Position numbers and translations under genes: made by a program. Positions 1 to 13,060 of a stretch of 64,000 bases of DNA are shown one piece after another. The DNA lies in NCBI GenBank assembly GCA_029747015.1, contig JAKOGI010000420.1, forward strand, positions 186,001 to 250,000, in the 5' to 3' direction. Position 1 is the stretch's first letter. Every line of letters starts with the position of its first letter. The notes under the pieces were generated by a model. It had not been told where the DNA came from. It saw only the letters and a list, made by a program, of their open reading frames with translations, and did not search any database. Origin of the DNA: Carnegiea gigantea. Its lineage: Eukaryota > Streptophyta > Magnoliopsida > Caryophyllales > Cactaceae.

Positions 1-3000
1 TGTCAAAGGGCTATCAATACATAATGAGATAAACATCCAGCCCACATTGTGGAATACATATGAGATAAACATCCAGCCCACATTGTGCATATGGGTGGGT
101 TAGGTGGATCGGACTAATCATACAGTGGCCATAGTTCACCCACCAAAGGCGTTCAATTTTTAAAAAATTTATTCTATCATTTTTTAATGCCCTTAGCAAT
201 CTGGTGAGGATAAGGTAGGACGTAGGGTTGTGGGAGAAGAAAGGGATTTGGCTTAGGTGAAAGCCGAACTTGTTGACCACCAAAAAATTTCCAACACAGG
301 AAGTAATGCATGTCTGAAGCCTTGAATTTGGCACCTCCCATTTGGGAGGCTATCTGAAGACATGTATCATGCTCGACCAGCTTGCATTTATGCTTAACGC
401 ATGCAATTCAGTGATCCACCAACAACAAAATCCTCGATCATCTACAGATAATCTCCAGGTCTATACAAAATCTACCTTGGTCAAATCAATTGTCTCATTT
501 GAACCATAATTCTTATTCAAGGATGCTCTATATTTGAATTACAAGGCTGAAACTATTCTGAGTTCCTTTACACTTTGTTGGACAGACAGGTGGACCCTCC
601 ACAATCCATATGGGAAGACATTCTAAATTTTGACATATGACTAGAACCAGCCTTTTGAAAAGTCAGCAATCAAGGTGAAAAACACATGTCAATGAATTAA
701 AAGTATTAGAGTACAAGTAACAAGAACATATTCATAAAGGAAACCACTTCAAAAGGACAAACTGGAGCTACTCTTAAGTCATAACAGCTGATTGGGATAA
801 ACCCTTGAAAAATGACATCTGCACTAATATTCACATTCAAACCCAACAGAAAAGTTACATTTCAATCAGCTGTTTCCCTCAGTTCGTTTCCAAGATTTTT
901 CCTAAAACATTTCATATTACCTGGTTAAAGGCAAAGTCAAAAGTGAGTGCAGGACTTAACGGATTTGGGAACAAGAAGACAGGTAAAATATTTGCTATCC
1001 ACATTAAAAGAAAACAAGAATTCGCAGGCCATGAAGCACTCAATGGTGACTTGTCTCATGAAATGTTGATAATGGAAAAACTAGACTTTTTGGTGAGGGA
1101 GAAAGTTGACCAAGCCATACAAACTTCACAGTGGCTTCACATCACAGGATAGATACTAACTATAATTATATCAGCTGCTACATTGTCCTAGGACTAAGTG
1201 TGAGCCAAAGAAAGTTAATGCCCAACTTTCTTAACATAAAAAACTATCTCAAGCATGCTTGGCATATGGCAATACGTTACCGCAGAATTCACTATGCTTT
1301 TCTCGAATCATAACAACCTAGGTTTTGGATATATAACAAGTTGCTTTATTTCACATTTTCTACAGCAACTTCGGTGATGTCAGTACATTTTTATGTTGAG
1401 GGGGAGAAACATGCCAAGCATGGATGGACAGAATCAACAGCCACGTCACGCTTGCTATCTTCAAATACAGGGATTACTACCACGTCCACCTTAAATAGTT
1501 AACACATATGACCACAAGAGAGGAAATGGAATAGAAGGATAACATAACAAGATAGGGATATCAAAGTCAGCCAGAGATTTACTTTTGGGCTCTCTATAAT
1601 AAAGGCCCAAACTGGAGAAAGCTTCAGCATCTTTGGGGTTTCTAGTGACAATTGGTTAGCAAGAAGAAAGCCCCTCGGGGTTATTCCATTACATATCCAT
1701 ATTTGCCCATGGGTAATGATAGAAATCTTCAAAATTCTTCACAATGCACAAATTTCAGTACATTGTGCAAAACTTCCCTGTATCTGATTTCCCGCTCAAA
1801 CAATTTGGAATAAGACTGAACTAGCAATTCAATTGCGACCAAACCCAAATTAGCTAAACACAAACCAAAACCAGCATGGAGCAAGACCAAACCACCTGTT
1901 TGCTTCAGACTTGGCAAAGCTAACCCTATGCCGATTACCCAACCAGAATGAACAAACCAAAACCCACATCAAGCAAATAGGTAAATCTAATTTTGAATCA
2001 ACCCAAATGAACCTGATACAAACCTGAGTTTGATATTGAGAGCTTAAAAAAATAATTTAACAAAAATCAATGGTAAGTATGTCTATTGTCGTGAACCCCC
2101 AATAGAACCAGAAAAATGTCAAGAGATGGTAAATGCAGCAAAAGATATCAGTCATATCACCCAAATAATAAATTTCAGCATCGAGGCCCCATAATGAGGT
2201 TGGGTCAGTTAATATTGTTGCCTTCTGCATCCGTTAAAAATATCAAAAGGAAAAACGAAGGAGAAGAACAATAAAAGAGATCAACAGAACAGCTACCTTA
2301 ACCATAAATTAATTTAAGATGAAAAAGACAAATGCCCATATAACACATCATCCTAGAGAACACAACTTGCAAAGGGTTTAGAAGGCCAATATGTACTTCA
2401 ACCTCACCCGTGACAGGCGAAAAGGTTATTTCTAACTCAGTTGAAAAAAGCCTACCTGAGGCGCGCCTCAGCATGGGGGTACCAGGTCTCATAAAGAATG
2501 AGATGTGCCTCAAGGATGCAAGGCTATATCTTCCCCCTTTCTCCACTTTTGCTTAGCCTTGTCTATACCTTTTTTCTTCTTTACTTTCCCTAGGAGATAA
2601 AAGGTGAGCTACATTTGTGCAATAAATGTGTGCATAGGGAAACTACGATGATAAGACAACATATCTTAAGGTTATTTGTAGTGTTAGTAGTTATATAGAT
2701 GTCTAATCACTTTTTAATGCATTTATCTAACTTGTTTCTGCAAAATATGCTTTGTGAAATGTAAAAGACTTTTAAAAATTTTTGCACAGAATTGTGCCTT
2801 GCATCCATGACGCATGCCCTTTGTGCCTTGCGCTTTGGGACCCTATGCGCTTCAATGCACCTTTCGCCATTTAAAACTAAGATTTCCGAAGCACTGTTGA
2901 AGCATAACTCTTCTAGTGAACAAATGAATGGTCATGCTAAACTTGTTACAACATTGATTGCAGCAGTTAAAAAAAAGGTTAAAAAGATACTTATAAAAAA

Positions 3001-3112
3001 CCAAAACAATGATAATGACTAGGTAACAGTAATAGATCAAAAATAATAGCAGCTATAACAACAACAGAAAAGCAATTAGGCCAACAGCAAATATGACATC
3101 ACATGAGTTTAC
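1..3112 (-). other. SufD/ABCI7 intron (or left flank), no exon found
   Basis: The second visible SufD exon ends in a GT donor at 3112-3111. The protein's last 80-90 residues (family C-terminus, including the HGAAI-type motif) should follow toward lower coordinates. I read this stretch on the minus strand and found none of them, so the last exon(s) lie beyond the window or are lost. A GC-rich degenerate repeat sits at about 2447-2870 (palindrome GAGGCGCGCCTC at 2458-2469, and GTGCCTTGC-type motifs near 2795-2860). It resembles an old transposon, but no clean termini are visible. Confidence 0.5.
25..87. repeat. short tandem repeat, two 26-bp copies
   Basis: A 26-bp segment beginning GAGATAAACATCC occurs at about 25-50 and again at about 62-87, a period of 37 bp. 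It lies at the left edge in non-coding DNA. No function is evident. Confidence 0.7.
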
Positions 3113-5968
3113 CTGTTGACTCTAATGTTCCCATCAAATACAGCTTGTCCACGTGAATGAGCTACAATGCACTTATGAAGCTGGCGGGAATAACCACGTG
3201 GGTGGTCCAAAATCAATCTGCTGTGTAAATCCTGTGTCTGATCATTGACAGATAGATGCAGAGCTGATAATTCTGTTACAGTATCAGGGCCAGCTTGCTG
3301 AATGTGGATGTTATGTCTGCTGAGTTTCCCACCGTTGCTCAGCTCAACAAGTCTATATGTGCTAGCTGACTCCTGGAAGCAGGCAATGAAGCCCATAAAT
3401 CCAAGGATTCTCCACCGCCCCCCCCCCCCCAAAAGAAACTCCAAAAGAGATGAAAAATGATAACAAATGGGCGAGAAAGTCCTTCCATATTTCTTATACA
3501 AAGGGGCACGCTGGGATGACATTGTAAGGAGCTACGGCCAATATAGATTGCAAATGGATCAGTAGTATCGAGACAAGCAGGTTGATACAGTATATTCAAT
3601 TATTCGTACTTTAACATACTGAAGGGCGACAGACTATGCTCCTCAGACACCCTTCACTTTACCCAGACATATTAGTGTTGGACACACGACAGTCGGAAAT
3701 GAACATGATACTTGGATGCGTCCACTTAGACCTAAAATCACTAGGATTCATTGGAAAATAGCCAAGTAAGACACTTGGATGTACGACACTTGTAGCCAGT
3801 TCCACATACGTGGACACATATAACGAAAGTCAAAGCAGCGAACAAACCACAGATAGCAGAAAAAAATATTCCTTCAACATGATCTAGCTAGAGCCTTTGA
3901 TTTGCAAGATATAAGTCATGCAGCTGCGATCGGTTTCGACAGGATGAGGAGGATGCAGGCTCCTCACACTACACAGGCAGCCCAAACACAGATTGCAATC
4001 CATTGGAGCTGCACCTAGAAAAGCAGTTTTCTGGTAGGCTTTATGTGCAAAGCAGCTAATATCCTCAGAAGCATCTCAAAGCACTCTTCAACGCAATTTC
4101 TGGATTGTATCTTCATCAGCAGTTTTCGAGCAAACTAGTCCACTTCAAATCTTCCAAGTTCTGACTGATGGCCTTCTCCTAAATGTTAGACAACATCATT
4201 GGATTGTTCCCTTTGTTCATTACAGCCCTTCCATCAAAATTGGGAGCAAAACCTCAAACACCAATTGTGTGGCCTCTTTGCTATGCTTTATCTAGAACGA
4301 GAATGAGATGCTCACTTATCAACCACACTTAATACCCGAAAGCTAAGATATTCCACCTAGTTATGTGGCTTTAAGGACATATCCCTTTCACATTCATTCT
4401 AGAATTGTCCAATACCTTCCTGGCTAGTAAGATACAGTTTCTTGTGTCTCTAAAGTTACATAGATCAATTCACAAATCAGAATTCTTCTCCTTAGTCATT
4501 TATGGGAAGTTTATAACTTGGATTTAATCTGTGGTTGATCTTACAATGCTAACTTCAAAGTTCCCAAACCAAAAGTGGTATCAACATTACCTAGACTACT
4601 TGGCCCTATGTACTTCGTATCCTGGACTGACATTCTGTAGCAAGAACTGAATAGAAATAAGTTCCATTTGATGATCCTTGCCGCCATGAAAAGGTATAGC
4701 AATCATGCCACAAGGAATGCAGGTAATTCTGATAGGCTAGTGCACTAAACAATATACCACTATACATGAAGGTTCAGCAAACTTATCTTATATCAACACT
4801 AGCTAGCACAGGAAGATTCAGAACAATGAGTTTCTGTTTCTAGACACATGAGGTAAAACCTATAAGTTCCATGAATATAGCACCAAGAAAAACGTTCATT
4901 GCTCAACATAAACAGAAACAAGCACGATGTAGAAGTAGCATTTCTAGTAAAATTTTTGCCAATGAATCCAAATAACTTGATAGATTTTAACTGCTGACCA
5001 GGGATATAGTAAAGGCAAGGAGAAAATTTTACCTGCCTAACAGAAGTCCACTTTATATGGGCAGCTCCTAAAGATTGTGATTGAATATAAGAATGACTAA
5101 CTGTTGCTCCTTCACCAATAGCCAACTCAATAACAGAATTAGTCCAATAACACTTATTTCCCTCTCCACCCACATACTCCTCAACTATACTCACCTCCCC
5201 TCCCTTCTCCACCAACACCAAAACCCTCGGGTTCGAAATGGGCAATGTATTCGAACCGAATTCACTCCCTTGCACAGAGCAATAACTCAAGTGAACCGGG
5301 TTCTCAACCCGGCATCCCTCAGGCACATACACAACAACCAAATCCGGGGCTCCAACCCCGTTGAGGGAAGAAAACACATCCCCGTTAAAACTGGCCACAA
5401 ATTCAGATACCCTTTTCATGGCAACCTCTGAGGATAGCTTTGAAAGGCTCCCCATGAACACTCCCTCGGGTAAACCCGAAACCGAGGAGAGAGAACCCAC
5501 AACACACCCATCAACAATGACGAGATTGGGTAACTGGGTATCCCCAGAAATGCTTGAAAAGATTGATTCTTGAGGTGGGGGAGGAGTTGGCTGAATTTGG
5601 GACGTTCTGATAAAGGAAGTGTCAGTGAATCTGAAGGGTTCGTCTTTACGAGTAGGCCATGAGAGAGAAAGGAGGGATTCAGAGGAAGAATCCCTTAGCT
5701 TCTGCAAAGGCAAAGGTGTTGAAGATGATGATGAAGAAAGAGAGTCTTCTAGCGTTTCAGCGATTTGGAGCACAAAAGGGTCGGAAAAAGCAGCATATGA
5801 GGTGAGAATTGAGATGGGTTTTGAGGAAATTGAAGGTTTTGGTTTGGGATTGAAGTGAATTCGAGTTGTGGGTGTTGGGAGATGAGATAGAGGAGAGTGC
5901 GTTGAGACAGAATGGGGTGGGATGAAGGTCATGCGAGGAAGGTTGAGGGTCAATGGCGAAGCAGACAT
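3113..5968 (-). CDS. ABCI7: SufD-like plastid Fe-S scaffold protein (ABCI7), 5' part
   Basis: Likely the plastid SufD protein, which with SufB and SufC forms the SufBC2D scaffold that builds Fe-S clusters in the stroma. Exon 1 is 5968-5033 (312 codons, phase 0). Exon 2 is 3372-3113 (86 codons plus 2 bases). The intron, 5032-3373, has GT and AG ends. The first 50 or so residues are rich in Ser, Thr and Pro, as in a transit peptide. Family landmarks follow: KDEPFRFTDTSFI near residue 110, GAPDLVVVYVPEGC, NPRVLVLVEKGGE, then LDHPRGYSRQLHKCIVAHS and GQAVFDG in exon 2. The start is the first ATG in frame; a second at codon 13 is possible. About 398 residues are present of the 470-490 usual. No frameshift was seen. 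The Arabidopsis counterpart is, from memory, At1g32500. Confidence 0.9.
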
Positions 5969-6837
5969 TTGACTATCAAGAGCGTGAAATTGGGGCTACT
6001 GCATCACAAAAAACCAGAGTGAGAGAGAGAGATTGGTAGCTTATGGTAACGGAACTTCAAGAAACTACAGGCAAGTTAAACTGAATTTCTGGGTTTTTTT
6101 TTTTTTAAGTAGTTGGAATTCTATTATGATAAAATTAGTATTAATTAGAAGGAAAACCTTGCCCTGCCCAGGTTGCTTTCTAATGTTAGGAGTTGTAAAC
6201 GTTTAAAGAGGTTATTTATTGTAACTAGCCTCTCACACTAAGGTCATGTTGGTGGACATAAATGACCTTGTAATATAAATAAGTTCGTAATTGTGTTTTC
6301 ATTATTTTATTTCGTTGTAAGAAAATGTCGCAAATGACAATTATATTGTAATTATACTTACGATAGACTATATAATCATAATTGCATTATATTACATTTA
6401 ACCAAACATCAAGAGTTACGGATCTTGAAGGACAGTCTTGTATCAAGTGTTAAAGGATATTTAAGGAAATAGATAAGTTCAACTTAAACTCATGACAACA
6501 AATACAAGTGAGATCTCATAACTTTATATCAAGGTCATTCTTATCTTAATTTCTTAATGAAGAACTCTATTTGTATATAATATCTATAAAATTTTTCCCT
6601 TACACATGAGTCTTTTTCAGATCATATCGATCTTTGTCATTCCCTTTGAGTGGAGCACCTTAACCAATACATGAAGCCACCACTAAGAGAACCACGCACA
6701 CGCCCCTACTTCATACAACTTACTTCATTCCCAGGATACACACTTACTGTATCATATATCACTACCTCGTCCATGGTGTTTTCCCAAGGTAGCACCAAGG
6801 TTGCGATGGAGCAAATGTGTTCCCGTTCTATCAATAC
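5969..6837. other. SufD upstream region, no gene seen
   Basis: This holds the upstream side of the minus-strand SufD gene, with a GA-rich stretch at 6018-6032 and a T-run near 6096. The rest is AT-rich. I found no convincing TATA box, gene or element. The 71-residue ORF at 6650-6865 has no recognisable content and runs into the LTR of the next element. Confidence 0.5.
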
Positions 6838-8595
6838 TGATGTATATAGGAGAGCACCCAAATGACCAAGCAAGGCTAGGTGTTGTGTTTTTGTATTTGT
6901 GGAAACAAGGAAAGGATAGGATAGTTCAAGAACCCTACAAGAGATAATCCAAATGGAGCCACTCAAGTCAAGAACTTGGGCAATCCCTTAACTCAACTAG
7001 GATATAGAAGTTAATCACCACCTAATTGAGATAAAGGGACCTAGAACACCACTTGAGAGAGCCACTTCTCAAGATATAGAACTAGGGGTTTTGAGAAAAG
7101 AGTATTCAACTCAAATCTGAATTGTACTTTTTACTTGATGAATGACTTGATGCAAAACAACTCGGTTTATGGCCTTTATATAGAGTTGGCCTCACACTTG
7201 AAAAGATATAAGTATTCTTATGAAGAGACACAAATGAAAAGAAAGGAAAATACAAGTAACTATAGAAAGCATGCACATGGTTATGAAGAGGTGCGTCCGG
7301 TTGGTGTTTGCTTGAGTGAAATGAACTTAGCAGCCTTGAAGATGCATGTTCCCACTTGAATTGACACGCCTTTAGCCTTGGGAGAAAGGGGGAATGCAGC
7401 TTGTAGGGAGAAGAATGCAGCAAAGGACTGTAGCATGAAGATGCAATGGATATGCGTTTTGCATTAATTGCGTTCACACCTGCAGCAAGGCCAGATTCAA
7501 ATGGGCATATCTCTCTGGTTTGTGATCCAAATTCGATGATTCTTGATTCCATGGAAAGCTGGAAGAGTCTAGTTTCTAAGGGAAGTGGTTTCATTGCATT
7601 TGGATTAGCCGTTTGAAAGATATGGGCCAAAGAGTACAGACTTCCCAAACTGAACTGGATTCTGGCAGTTTTACTTTAGGGCTTTATTTGACCAACCAAA
7701 TGAACTCCAAATGACTTACATCTTGATTCATTGAAAAGAGAACTTCTTAAACTTCAATCTAGGCCTCTTGCATCCTGGTTATACCTTCTGGAGGTTTAAG
7801 AATTTTAATCCTCAAAACCGGGCAAATAAACTGGACATGCTGGCAGCACTGACACTTTGGCTTCTATCCCTTATTTTGACAACTAGAGCTTGACTTAACT
7901 TGAAATAAATTACGTGACCCCAAAGTAGAATTTAAGAGCTTTCTAAAAAGCTAACTTACAGCAGTCTAAGTGCATGAAAAGCTTGGAATACATGCTGCAC
8001 AAAACTGGATAGAAATCAAAATTAGCTAGACTTGGTTCGTTCCCTCTGAAATGCATTGCACTCTCGATCCCCATTTGGAAACCCCTTTGAAAAAAGGCAC
8101 TTTGAAGTTCAAATAAAACTCCATCAAGTGTCTTTTGTCATGAAATTCAAATAATGGAACCAAAGAAGAGCCTTGCCATGCATGAACTTGTTTGAAACTT
8201 ACCTCCCTTGAAGTTGAGTTTAAAGAATGAAAATGATCCCCTTAAAAATATACATCAATCCCTCTCTCTTCGAAAAGAATTGTCCTCAATTCTTGTTGTG
8301 AATGAGGCCATTCTTCTAGAAGCAAGAGTTGCTTAAATTCTTCAACAACCCAACAAGGCTTTAACTCGGGCACTCCGAGTTCTTCAACTTCATGCTCTTC
8401 AATTCTTGGAGGTAGGCTCCAATTTACCTCATTATCTACTTCATCATAGGCATCAAAGATGGGAGGTAGATCAAAGTTAACATCACTATTTTCTTAATAA
8501 TGGCCTTCTCCATTTAAGACAAATGAATAGCCAACTTCTTTTTCTACCTTCATGGCTGCTTCTCATTCGGTCAAGGTGATGAATTCCTTGTTGGG

Positions 8596-8637
8596 GCAGT
8601 CCGAGGGTGCATGACCAAAACTTTGACACTTAGAACA
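8596..8637 (-). pseudogene. gag CCHC zinc-knuckle relic
   Basis: Minus-strand frame reads CSKCQSFGHAPSDC, an exact C-x2-C-x4-H-x4-C retroviral-type zinc knuckle, as in Gag proteins of plant Ty3/gypsy elements. A TGA follows within a dozen codons, and another stop interrupts the frame further on. It sits between the primer-binding site and the purine-rich tract of the element at 6838-8845. Confidence 0.85.
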
Positions 8638-8738
8638 CCTTTTAATGCTCATGCTAGAACTCATAGTAGGACCTGATATGTATGGGGCTGATTTGTGGAT
8701 GTGTTTGGATTTGGAAACTTGGTCAAGTAGGCAACCTA

Positions 8739-8750
8739 GGCTCTGATACC
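8739..8750 (-). other. retroelement primer-binding site (tRNA-iMet type)
   Basis: The minus strand reads TGGTATCAGAGC, two bases after the LTR end at 8753. This is the standard plant retroelement primer-binding site complementary to the 3' end of initiator methionine tRNA. Confidence 0.9.
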
Positions 8751-8845
8751 AAACGATGTATATAGGAGAGCACCCAAATGACCAAGCTAGGCTAGGTGTT
8801 GTGTTTTTGTATTTGTGGAAACAAGGAAAGGATAGGATAGTTCAA

Positions 8846-10609
8846 ACTCGTCCGTGTCTATTTCACTTGTTGGGGGAGATCCAAGAAGAGAACGTCATTG
8901 AATAAAGGTTCAGACAACAATTTCAATTGAGAATTTCCTTACATTTGGTCTGTCTCTCATAAATTTCTGGTTAGTTCCTTACTTTACCTATCTCTTCATT
9001 CTACAAAATGAAGTAGTTTGTATATCTATTTTTTTACAGGTTTGGAGGCAATTTTAAAAAGATTTTGCTAGTTGTTCTGCTTTCATTTTTTTGTCACGTT
9101 ATTAAAAGAATGATTGATTAATGTCTTAAAGAGTTGTTCAATTACATCCGTCCATGACAAACTACACAAAATTTGGAATGCAAAAACAAAAATAAATGAA
9201 GAACGCACCCTTTCTTGGTCTTTACCCCCCCTCCCTTGTCTCTGTGTATATGAGAGAGAGGGAGAGAAAATTTAGTTTGGGCGGGAAATCCACTTGGAAG
9301 ATAAGACTTGAGGTGCTTTGGGATATCAACACCACAACGGCTAGTGTAATTACAATGGAGGAAATGGTGTGTGCAAGGGATTGAACCAGGGATCATTGGA
9401 CACAGACGAGGATTTGATCTTGGGAAACAGTATTTGGTGTCTAAGATCTTGAAATTTGGTTGATTGGCTTTAGAGGGGTGAGAATGTAAGTTGTCTCATT
9501 CAATGATATAAATGTAGTTATTTTATATCGGTTATTCTCGTTTCTCAACTATAAAAAAAAACGATCATAGAATTTTACACTTTCAAAAGGTATATAGAGG
9601 GAGGACTTCTGGTGCGTGTTTTCTTTAGAGCTGGGTAATGGATCAAGTCGGGTCGGATTTGTGTTCGTGTTGAACTTAAGCGGATTAAGAGTTCCTCGAC
9701 CTGAGCCTACCAGTTTATTAAACAGATTGAAAAGTTTTGACCTGTACCCACTAAATTTTTAAACGGGTTGACCCGTTTAACCTGTATAAGATAAATAAAC
9801 CAAGTCCTGTGACTACAGAAGCCGACAATCCAGTGACTATCTCATTACTAACACTTGATCTCTAATAATGTTTATCTGAAAACACTTGGAATTTAATAAA
9901 AAGCGTAAAATAATTTCACAAAAATAAAGGACCAATGCCCCCCCGATCGATAGAAACCTAGAGAACCAAAGGATAAAAATCAACAAAAAGGGTTTGGAAG
10001 AATATCCGACTATCAATAAAAGAGGGAGGGTGAACACCAACCAAAATGATATTCAAGAAAAAATTGTTGGGTTTAAACCCCAACTTATACAAAATAAAAT
10101 CGAAAAATAATGCACATAAGACGAATAATAAACATAAAATTCACGTGTAGGATTAACACCTCCACCGACTCCAAAAATATTAACAAAGTTACATGTATTT
10201 CACTAATCAGAGTTGATCACAATGATTCAACCCGAATTACGAACTCGATTCACAAACCTCTCAATCCCTATCTAAATATCTCTCCCATATTATTTATTTG
10301 GAAAAAAAAAAGCCAACATAATAAATCTTGATCACACCACTAACAAAATATTAATGAAGAAGAATAAGCCGTGAAGGATTTTCATCAAAAAACAAAAAAA
10401 AAAAGAATAAGCAGTGAAGGAGGGGAGAGGAGAGAGAAGCGTGTGAATGGATAGTTATCAAATCAAAAATAGTTACCAATTTTGCCTCTACAAAGTCAAC
10501 ATGTGTTATTTTTTTAAAAAGAAAAATTGAAAGACTGTGATTGCTCAGATAATGATATCAATGGTCCTAAATCACTTTAACCTCCACAAATTAAGGAGAG
10601 AGCATGGTT
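8846..10609. other. repeat-rich spacer without a gene
   Basis: Homology to the LTR stops at 8845 and unrelated sequence follows. About 9630-9790 carries GGGTTGACCCG-type short repeats related in style to the CCGAACCGAA repeats elsewhere in the window. About 9330-9400 on the minus strand has a GGTTCAATCCC-like box B, perhaps an old tRNA-derived SINE. The A-rich tract at 10387-10400 interrupts a short duplicated phrase. No coding exon is recognised. Confidence 0.45.
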
Positions 10610-10634
10610 AACAACATTTCTTTTATATATTATA
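10610..10634 (-). mobile_element. third Helitron-like 5' terminus abutting element A
   Basis: The minus strand, reading away from the end of element A, gives TATAATATATAAAAGAAATG. This is nearly the same 5'-terminal phrase that begins element A at 13911 and element B at about 21141. Sequence further left resembles the B 5' region only in patches. I did not find its 3' end. Confidence 0.5.
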
Positions 10635-11019
10635 TTAGCTAAGACCCGTGTATTGTCCCGAGATTAAATTTTTGAATAAGTAAATGGTACTTTAAAAGTA
10701 TCGTTGAATAATTATTGGGTGAACGTCAATAAGTTGATATAATGAAATAATGAGAATTTTAGTCTAACTCAAAAGAATTGGGGTAAGTAGCGAAAACATT
10801 ATCACTACTATTTTTTTTTTAATTGAGGCATCTTTTTAAAAAAGAAGTTTCAAGCATACATGTTTTCTTGAGTATGTACCCCAACATTGCATTAGATTTG
10901 AATTTTTAAATAATAAAATAGATATCTTAAGAATAACATTACATTATTATTAATGTCAACTCTCTATAACCTTCACAGAAAAATTATTTGTTATTTCTAA
11001 ATTGTCTTGAAAATTTGTA

Positions 11020-11097
11020 TGTAACTATGTGTGTGTATGTACATACCTACATACTCACGTACCTACATACATACATAAATGTATACATACATACATA

Positions 11098-11136
<39 letters not shown>

Positions 11137-11145
11137 TATATATCT

Positions 11146-11194
<49 letters not shown>

Positions 11195-11276
11195 GAACAC
11201 ACACACCACACATATTATTATATATATATACATGTATATACATATATGCATACATACATACACGCACACATATACC

Positions 11277-11333
<57 letters not shown>

Positions 11334-11335
11334 TT
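11020..11335. repeat. compound microsatellite TA/TACA/CA
   Basis: Runs of (TA)n, TACATACA and (CA)n fill the interval and create long Tyr/Ile/His ORFs on both strands that are not genes. The equivalent site in element B is 14300-15260, about three times longer. Confidence 0.95.
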
Positions 11336-12159
11336 TCTGCAGAATAAACCATTAGCATTGCTATATTGGCGATAACCACTTCTACCTATTTGAGTATAAA
11401 ATACATCAAGCTCCAAAGTTTCAATCATCAAACCAATTTTTTTATTTGACCCCTAATTGCAAGTATTTAAGAGAATTCTTGTTAATCCAGGTGATGAATG
11501 AAAAGAATAATAAAAAAAAAGAAACATATTTTGTACCATATATATGGATTTTGGCGTTTAGGAAAAAAAGAAAAGAAGTCTAGTTTAGAGAGATTGTCAT
11601 TAAACTTAGTAACGCAAATTAGTGTTTAGCTAGTTTTCTTTATGGAAATTCATTATGGATTATATTTGTAAAATGTGTGACAACAACATAGGAAGAATTA
11701 AAACAATGGAAATATTTATTATTATACTAAGCTAATTAGACAGCATAATAAACATTTAATATTTGTGAACGTGTTGAATGTTATGTAATTATTTATTTAT
11801 CAATCACATCTATCCAAGTTCCGCCCTGCCCTCCCCCTCCCTCTCCCCCCTCCAAAAAAAGGTCCAGCTGCACTAATTTGCACATTTATTTTTAGGGCGA
11901 GGGGCGGGGAGGGAAGGGACATACAACCAATAACGCTAACCTAGAGCAAACCCTTCAATAATTTTAGACATCTAATACGCCGCAATTCCTCACAAATTCT
12001 ATATGCTCTCTCTATTTTATTTTGTTTGAGGGGGTGTTGCACAAACACATTGCACCAACACGATTCAATCCCCAGCATCCTTTGCCCCAAAGTATAGATT
12101 TCTAATTTCTTTCACCTCCACCCCATATAGTAGCGACCCAATTGTACAAACATCCCCGA

Positions 12160-12794
12160 AGGTAGGATGAGCACAAAAACCAAAGCCAAAAAACCAAACT
12201 GAAAAACTCAAACACCGAACTGAAAAACCGGTCAACTGGTTCGACTTTTCTAAAAAAGTCAGTTCGGTTAATCGAACCAAAAAAATCTTCGGATTTCGGT
12301 TTTTATTTCGCTTTGACCATTTGAGATTCGGCAAATCATTCAATTAACCAAATTATTCGGTTCGGCAGAAATGTAAATCATAACCAAATTGAAAAACTTG
12401 ATTAACGGGATTATCGGTTCGGTTACGGGTTAATCTTTAATTTAAATTGTTAATTTTCAATTTTCATTCCTTTTAATTAATTTAACTATTTGGGACACCA
12501 AATATTAATTTACATAGTATTGTATGTTTACTCTTATATTTTAATAGTTATAAAACCTACACTTGATTAATATAAAATTTAATATTTTTTGGAAAAAAGC
12601 AAAGTTTTGGGTTTGGTTAACAGATCATAATCATATGATTAACCAAATCCCACATGGCCGAATCGAAATCGAAACCGAAACCGCAAAATTTTTTACTTCG
12701 GGTAACCAGACTAAATTTTGTAGAAAAATCGAATTGGGTCTTTCTATTTTTCAGTTCGGTTTTTTGATTTTGGATTGTTTTCCTCATCCCTAGT
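12160..12794. mobile_element. GGTGAGCAC-type repeat, copy in element A
   Basis: Begins TAGGATGAGCACAAAAACC and ends TTTTCCTCATCCCTA, so the ends are inverted around (A/G)GGATGAG. The interior is rich in AACCGAAC / GGTTCGGTT. This looks like a hAT-type non-autonomous element. The B counterpart is at about 16093-16678. No target-site duplication was confirmed. Confidence 0.5.
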
Positions 12795-12854
12795 GAGCAA
12801 ACATATTATGGTTTCAAACTTGATGATAGCAAATGGCAACTGTAGAGCAAGCAT

Positions 12855-12857
12855 ATC

Positions 12858-12900
<43 letters not shown>

Positions 12901-12964
12901 TACGTACATACACACACACTCACATACATATTTATATCTATGTGTGTGTGTGTATATATATAGA

Positions 12965-13014
<50 letters not shown>

Positions 13015-13060
13015 CGTACATTCATACGTGTGTGTGTGTGTATATATATATGTGGGGGGG
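12855..13060. repeat. compound microsatellite TA/CA/GT
   Basis: (TA)n, (CA)n, (TACA)n and (GT)n tracts end in a G-run at 13053-13059. The same position in element B has grown to 16743-17380 plus 19746-20090 and is split by unique sequence. Confidence 0.95.

Larger units (their letters stand above)
6838..8845 (-). mobile_element. non-autonomous, 5'-truncated LTR retroelement
   Basis: Read on the minus strand. The 3' LTR spans 8257 to 6838 (1420 bp), starting TGATGTATAT and ending ATATACATCA, so TG/CA ends lie within a 10-bp inverted repeat. The 5' LTR keeps only its last 93 bp (8845-8753) and differs from the 3' LTR at two or three positions. Two bases inside it lies TGGTATCAGAGC (8750-8739), the usual primer-binding site matching initiator Met tRNA. 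The internal region is only about 495 bp. It encodes one CCHC zinc knuckle, then an acidic stretch broken by stops, then a purine-rich tract next to the 3' LTR. A TATA-like CTATATAAAGG (about 7180-7170) fits the LTR promoter. Pol is absent, so movement would need helper proteins. No target-site duplication survives because the 5' end is cut. Confidence 0.85.

Noticed and set aside
5081..5858. Plus-strand ORFs opposite SufD exon 1
   Set aside because: Shadows of the GC-richer coding exon on the minus strand, with no domain of their own.
7106..7648. 180-residue minus ORF as a gene
   Set aside because: It lies wholly inside the long LTR of the element at 6838-8845, upstream of and across its TATA region, and has no known domain.
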